A DNA stretch of 64,000 nt from contig OZ023275.1 in assembly GCA_964007475.1 (NCBI GenBank), forward strand, positions 4,836,001-4,900,000, read 5' to 3'. The position numbers and the translations under genes were made by a program. Below, one piece after another: positions 60,601 through 64,000 of this stretch. This DNA comes from Hybos culiciformis (Eukaryota; Arthropoda; Insecta; Diptera; Hybotidae). The number at the start of each line of letters is the position of its first letter. Positions within the stretch are counted from its first letter, which is position 1. Under the pieces are notes generated by a model. The model was not told the DNA's origin and made no database searches. It saw only the letters and a list, made by a program, of their open reading frames with translations.

Positions 60601-63401
60601 AAAATACTTACACGAAAATTGGTCGCAAAGAAAATTTATTTTACCATTGTATTCAAAATAGGAAGAAAGGAAAAAAAAAAACTAAACATAAAAATTTTTT
60701 TTATAACTAAAGGTATTCTTCTTTTTTTTTCTTTCTTATCGTATATATTTATGGTTTTGTATATACACAATATTTTGTATTTCCGAAAGACAAAAAACAT
60801 ATTTCCCACACTCATAACACGTTTTTGTGTGAATGTGGGCCTCAAAATATTCATATTTTTAATAAATTTTTATATAGTTAATGCACAAAAGAAAATGAAA
60901 TCAGTGAAAAGTGAAAATTTGATCACCTTGAAAAATATATAGTGGCATCTTATGTTTATTTTTATTCATTTTTTTTCATGCCGCTAACACATTATTGCAT
61001 TTTTAATACTAATGGTACGGAAAAAAAAAAAGACACCGTTAATACGAATAAAAAATTGAAATTAAACAAAAAAAAAAAAGAAGATATTTTTTTTTTTTGT
61101 TATTTTTCACTTTTAATATAAAAATTTTTAACTAGAAGTGCATTAACTAGTTTGGCAGGAAAATCAAACAAGTTCAAATTTAAGCACTTATTTTAGTTAT
61201 AGTTATTGTGATAAACATATTATGTGAGAAAAGACCTATTTTTTGTTTTTTTTAAATTAGTTTTTCTTAACAAAAATAATTAATAATTCATTTTAAGCTT
61301 TAATCAAAATATTATATAGCGTGCAAATTGATAGATTATATTTATTCATTTGATTAATATTATAAATAGTTTGTTTCTAAATTAAAATGAATACAAAAAA
61401 TTTGATGACAATGATTTATACTTAGTTTAGTTTATTTTCAGATATATAATTTTGTACATCTACTTAATTCGATAATTACAAAGAAATGAAATACTAAAAT
61501 GTTTAAATGTATTTAAAATGTCAAATTTATAAAATATTTAGTTCTGTGATATTTTTAATAAATGATGCCCATAATTGTCGAATTTGAATCCTATGAACAA
61601 CAGTAGGAGGGTGTGGAGAGCGGGAAGCTTTTTTTTTTTTTTATTATTTCAACTTATTATTTTTAAGATAAATTATATTATTAATAAAATAACACGAATA
61701 AAAGTAAAAGTAAAATATACTTCGATAGGTACATTATATCTTAATTAGTATTTTCAATAAAAAAATCTTGTAATAACCACATATGAAAAATAATATGTTA
61801 GCAATAAATTTCTTATTTCCTTAATTAATTTGTACCTTATATCTCCACTCTTTTACATAATACATGTGTGCAGTACATTAGCATAAATGAAAAATTAAAA
61901 ACTGTTTAAAACAATTTTTTACGTATTTAATTCGGTTTAATTGATCAACTCAAACCATAACATTTATGTTTCAGACGAAAAAAAAAATACACTTTTTTTT
62001 TATTTTTTCATTTTGACATAATTCAGAACTTAGTTTTACAAAAATCATAACTTTAGATTGAATGAAGGAGCATAATTTACTATTAGATACTTAATTTTTT
62101 TTTTTTTTCAGTATTGAGCTTATTTTGTTTGACGTTAAAGCATACGGAGCTTAGATAAATAAATAACACTATGAATAAAAATAATTGTAAATTTATTGCT
62201 GAATATTGATAAATTTTCATTACATCCGTGTGTATAATACTACTAACTCAGTTATTTATTCAATGAAAATTTTCGATCAATAACCTCGTTCAATTAAAAA
62301 TTGTTTTCTAGTTTTTCTATTATAATTTTATTATAAAAAAGTAAAGAAAAATTTATAAGATAATTATTTGAATATATACTTAAGTATATATATAAAAAGT
62401 ATTTGCGGTTAACCTTCTAAGCAAAACTATCACTTTAACAAATAAAGTTTCAATAACCTCTTAAGCTCTCCCAAAGAAAAACCGCACTTTGATGCAAAAA
62501 CAAAAAACAAAAAACAAAAAAAAACTATGATAATTCTGTGTAATTATTTATTGTCTTATTAATTTTGTCAATTTCTCAAAACAATAAAAAAAAACATAAT
62601 TTTTTATCCTACAGTAATCATAATAATTAAATATTTTCTAAAGGAAAAAAGAAATATACATATATATATAGGTAAATTTTTAATATCACTTACTTTCACT
62701 GCATTAACTAAACTTTTGCATCTTAGAAGAAACCGCATAATTTTTTTTTTTTCTTCTTTAACATTAAATAATTTCAAAAAGAATTCTCACGCAACAGATT
62801 TTCTTAAAAAATATGATTTAGTTAAATTACATTTATAGATATGTTGTACATAATGAATAATACACGTCAGTTTTTATACAAAACTGACGTTATCTTGAAC
62901 AAGTTAGTATTCGATTTGATTTCCTAGGCGTATAATTAATATTATTTTTCTACTACTTTTTTTGAACCTCTGGTATTAATACGTATTTAATACATATTAT
63001 ATAAATATTTTAATTGGAAATCCTTAAACTAGTAGTAATAAAATTAAAATTGTTCAACTAAATCAGGTTGTGAATTTAAAATTGAAAGTACATTGAATAT
63101 TTAGATAAGTGAATCAATAAATTAAAGTCATGATTAAAATTCAAAAATATATACATCTAAAAGTATAACACTATAACTATTGATTTTAAGTCAACAGTTT
63201 CTTTAAAAAAAAAACTATATGTAAATAATATGTTAGGAGGAAATACATAGATACATTGTAAATCAATTCATATAAATATTTACATATTTCATAGCTTAAT
63301 ACCTCCTTGATTTATTTTTCTAACTAGATTTTACCAAAAATTAGATGTTTTTTTTGGAATTTTGTTTATTTTACTAGTCATAATTTCTAAATATGTACAT
63401 T
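57631..63401. other. Gene-poor AT-rich DNA
   Basis: No supported gene. A less AT-rich stretch at 59610-59900 gives a minus-strand frame with ordinary composition (IKAKPRPIFRSEG), perhaps a mobile-element relic. GTGGCCGAATAGC near 59007 resembles a tRNA A box but has no B box in range. (GAAT)n lies near 58786-58801. Confidence 0.45.
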
Positions 63402-64000
63402 AGGGTGGTCCTTATTATGGATTTATCCAAATTTCTTTGCTCCCAGGGGCTTAAATGGTTTCAAATACATAAAAAATAATTGCCTCAAAATTCTAGCTCT
63501 TAATATTAACTTTAAGATAGTCCGCATTCCAGTCAAAGTTTCTCATATAAATAACATGGGAAAAATTTCATTTGTTCTTTAGAATTCCGTAGCTCTGCGA
63601 CAAATGGAATCAAAAGTAATTAATTGCGTCATGTTTATTGTAAATTTAACGCTCTACAAAAAAGGTCTTTTAAATCTATTGGCTTAAGAGTTATTCGAGC
63701 TCAAAGTTAAATCATAATTCACCTGTACTTCTATTTTATTATTTTCAAACTCTAAGGACTGTCTGTTTTATTAATTGAAAAATCACACATATTAACCACA
63801 ATTCCAAGAATAAGATTGTATTCTCTTTTTTTGACCATAAATAATAATTTTATGAAACTTTTTTTTTATATTTTATAAAATAAATAAATATATAATTATA
63901 CTTGATAATATTAATAATTATATAATAATTAAACTTTGAGCTCGAATAACTCTTAAGCCAATAGATTTAGCGAAAAATAATAAAAGACCTTTTTTGTAGA
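63402..64000. mobile_element. Inverted-repeat element cut by the window end
   Basis: A possible end TTAGGGTGGTCC at 63402 opens a less AT-rich block. The arm 63653-63708 (TCTACAAAAAAGGTCTTTT, then CTATTGGCTTAAGAGTTATT) returns as its reverse complement at 63932-64000, with about 13 extra bases in the right arm. About 220 bases of AT-rich DNA lie between. No transposase is seen; a non-autonomous DNA element is likely. Confidence 0.55.

Overview
This is a very AT-rich piece of an insect nuclear genome, roughly four-fifths A+T by eye. The support is: spliced genes with short GT-AG introns, metazoan monocarboxylate-transporter paralogues, TATA boxes followed about 32 bases later by an arthropod TCAGT initiator, and cut-and-paste transposon remnants. 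I cannot name the order or species from the sequence.

Layout. Bases 1-11,000 are almost gene-free and hold a 237-bp near-perfect palindrome and several foldback repeats. From 11,024 to 27,380 lie four tandem plus-strand genes for 12-helix monocarboxylate transporters (SLC16/MCT family). I rebuilt them from four, five, five and five blocks of evidence to predicted proteins of 564, 604, 610 and 638 residues; each has four coding exons. Genes 1 and 2 look like one sister pair and genes 3 and 4 like another. From 35,787 down to 30,336 a minus-strand gene of at least four coding exons encodes a secreted-looking Pro/Gln/Thr/Ser-rich protein of about 1,030 residues.

Between 40,450 and 57,630 is the most distinctive part: a tandem family of tiny plus-strand genes. 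Each encodes a 45-59 residue pre-peptide with a strongly conserved signal peptide and a short, fast-changing, Arg-rich mature end, in most copies closed by a C-x6-8-C loop. There are seven intact copies, one short decayed copy and at least two relic fragments. Five promoters share an ACGTA motif, a TATA box and a TCAGT-type initiator. Two copies sit head to tail in one reading frame, nine bases apart. The layout resembles an immune or effector peptide cluster, and the two-Cys Arg-rich loop recalls thanatin. That functional reading is inference.

The cluster grew by segmental duplication: the 48.8-51.3 kb and 54.1-57.6 kb blocks match in order. It was also invaded by a hAT-type element with an 8-bp target duplication, a pogo/Tigger-like relic and several foldback MITEs. 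From 57.6 kb to the end I see no convincing gene, and the window closes inside an inverted-repeat element.
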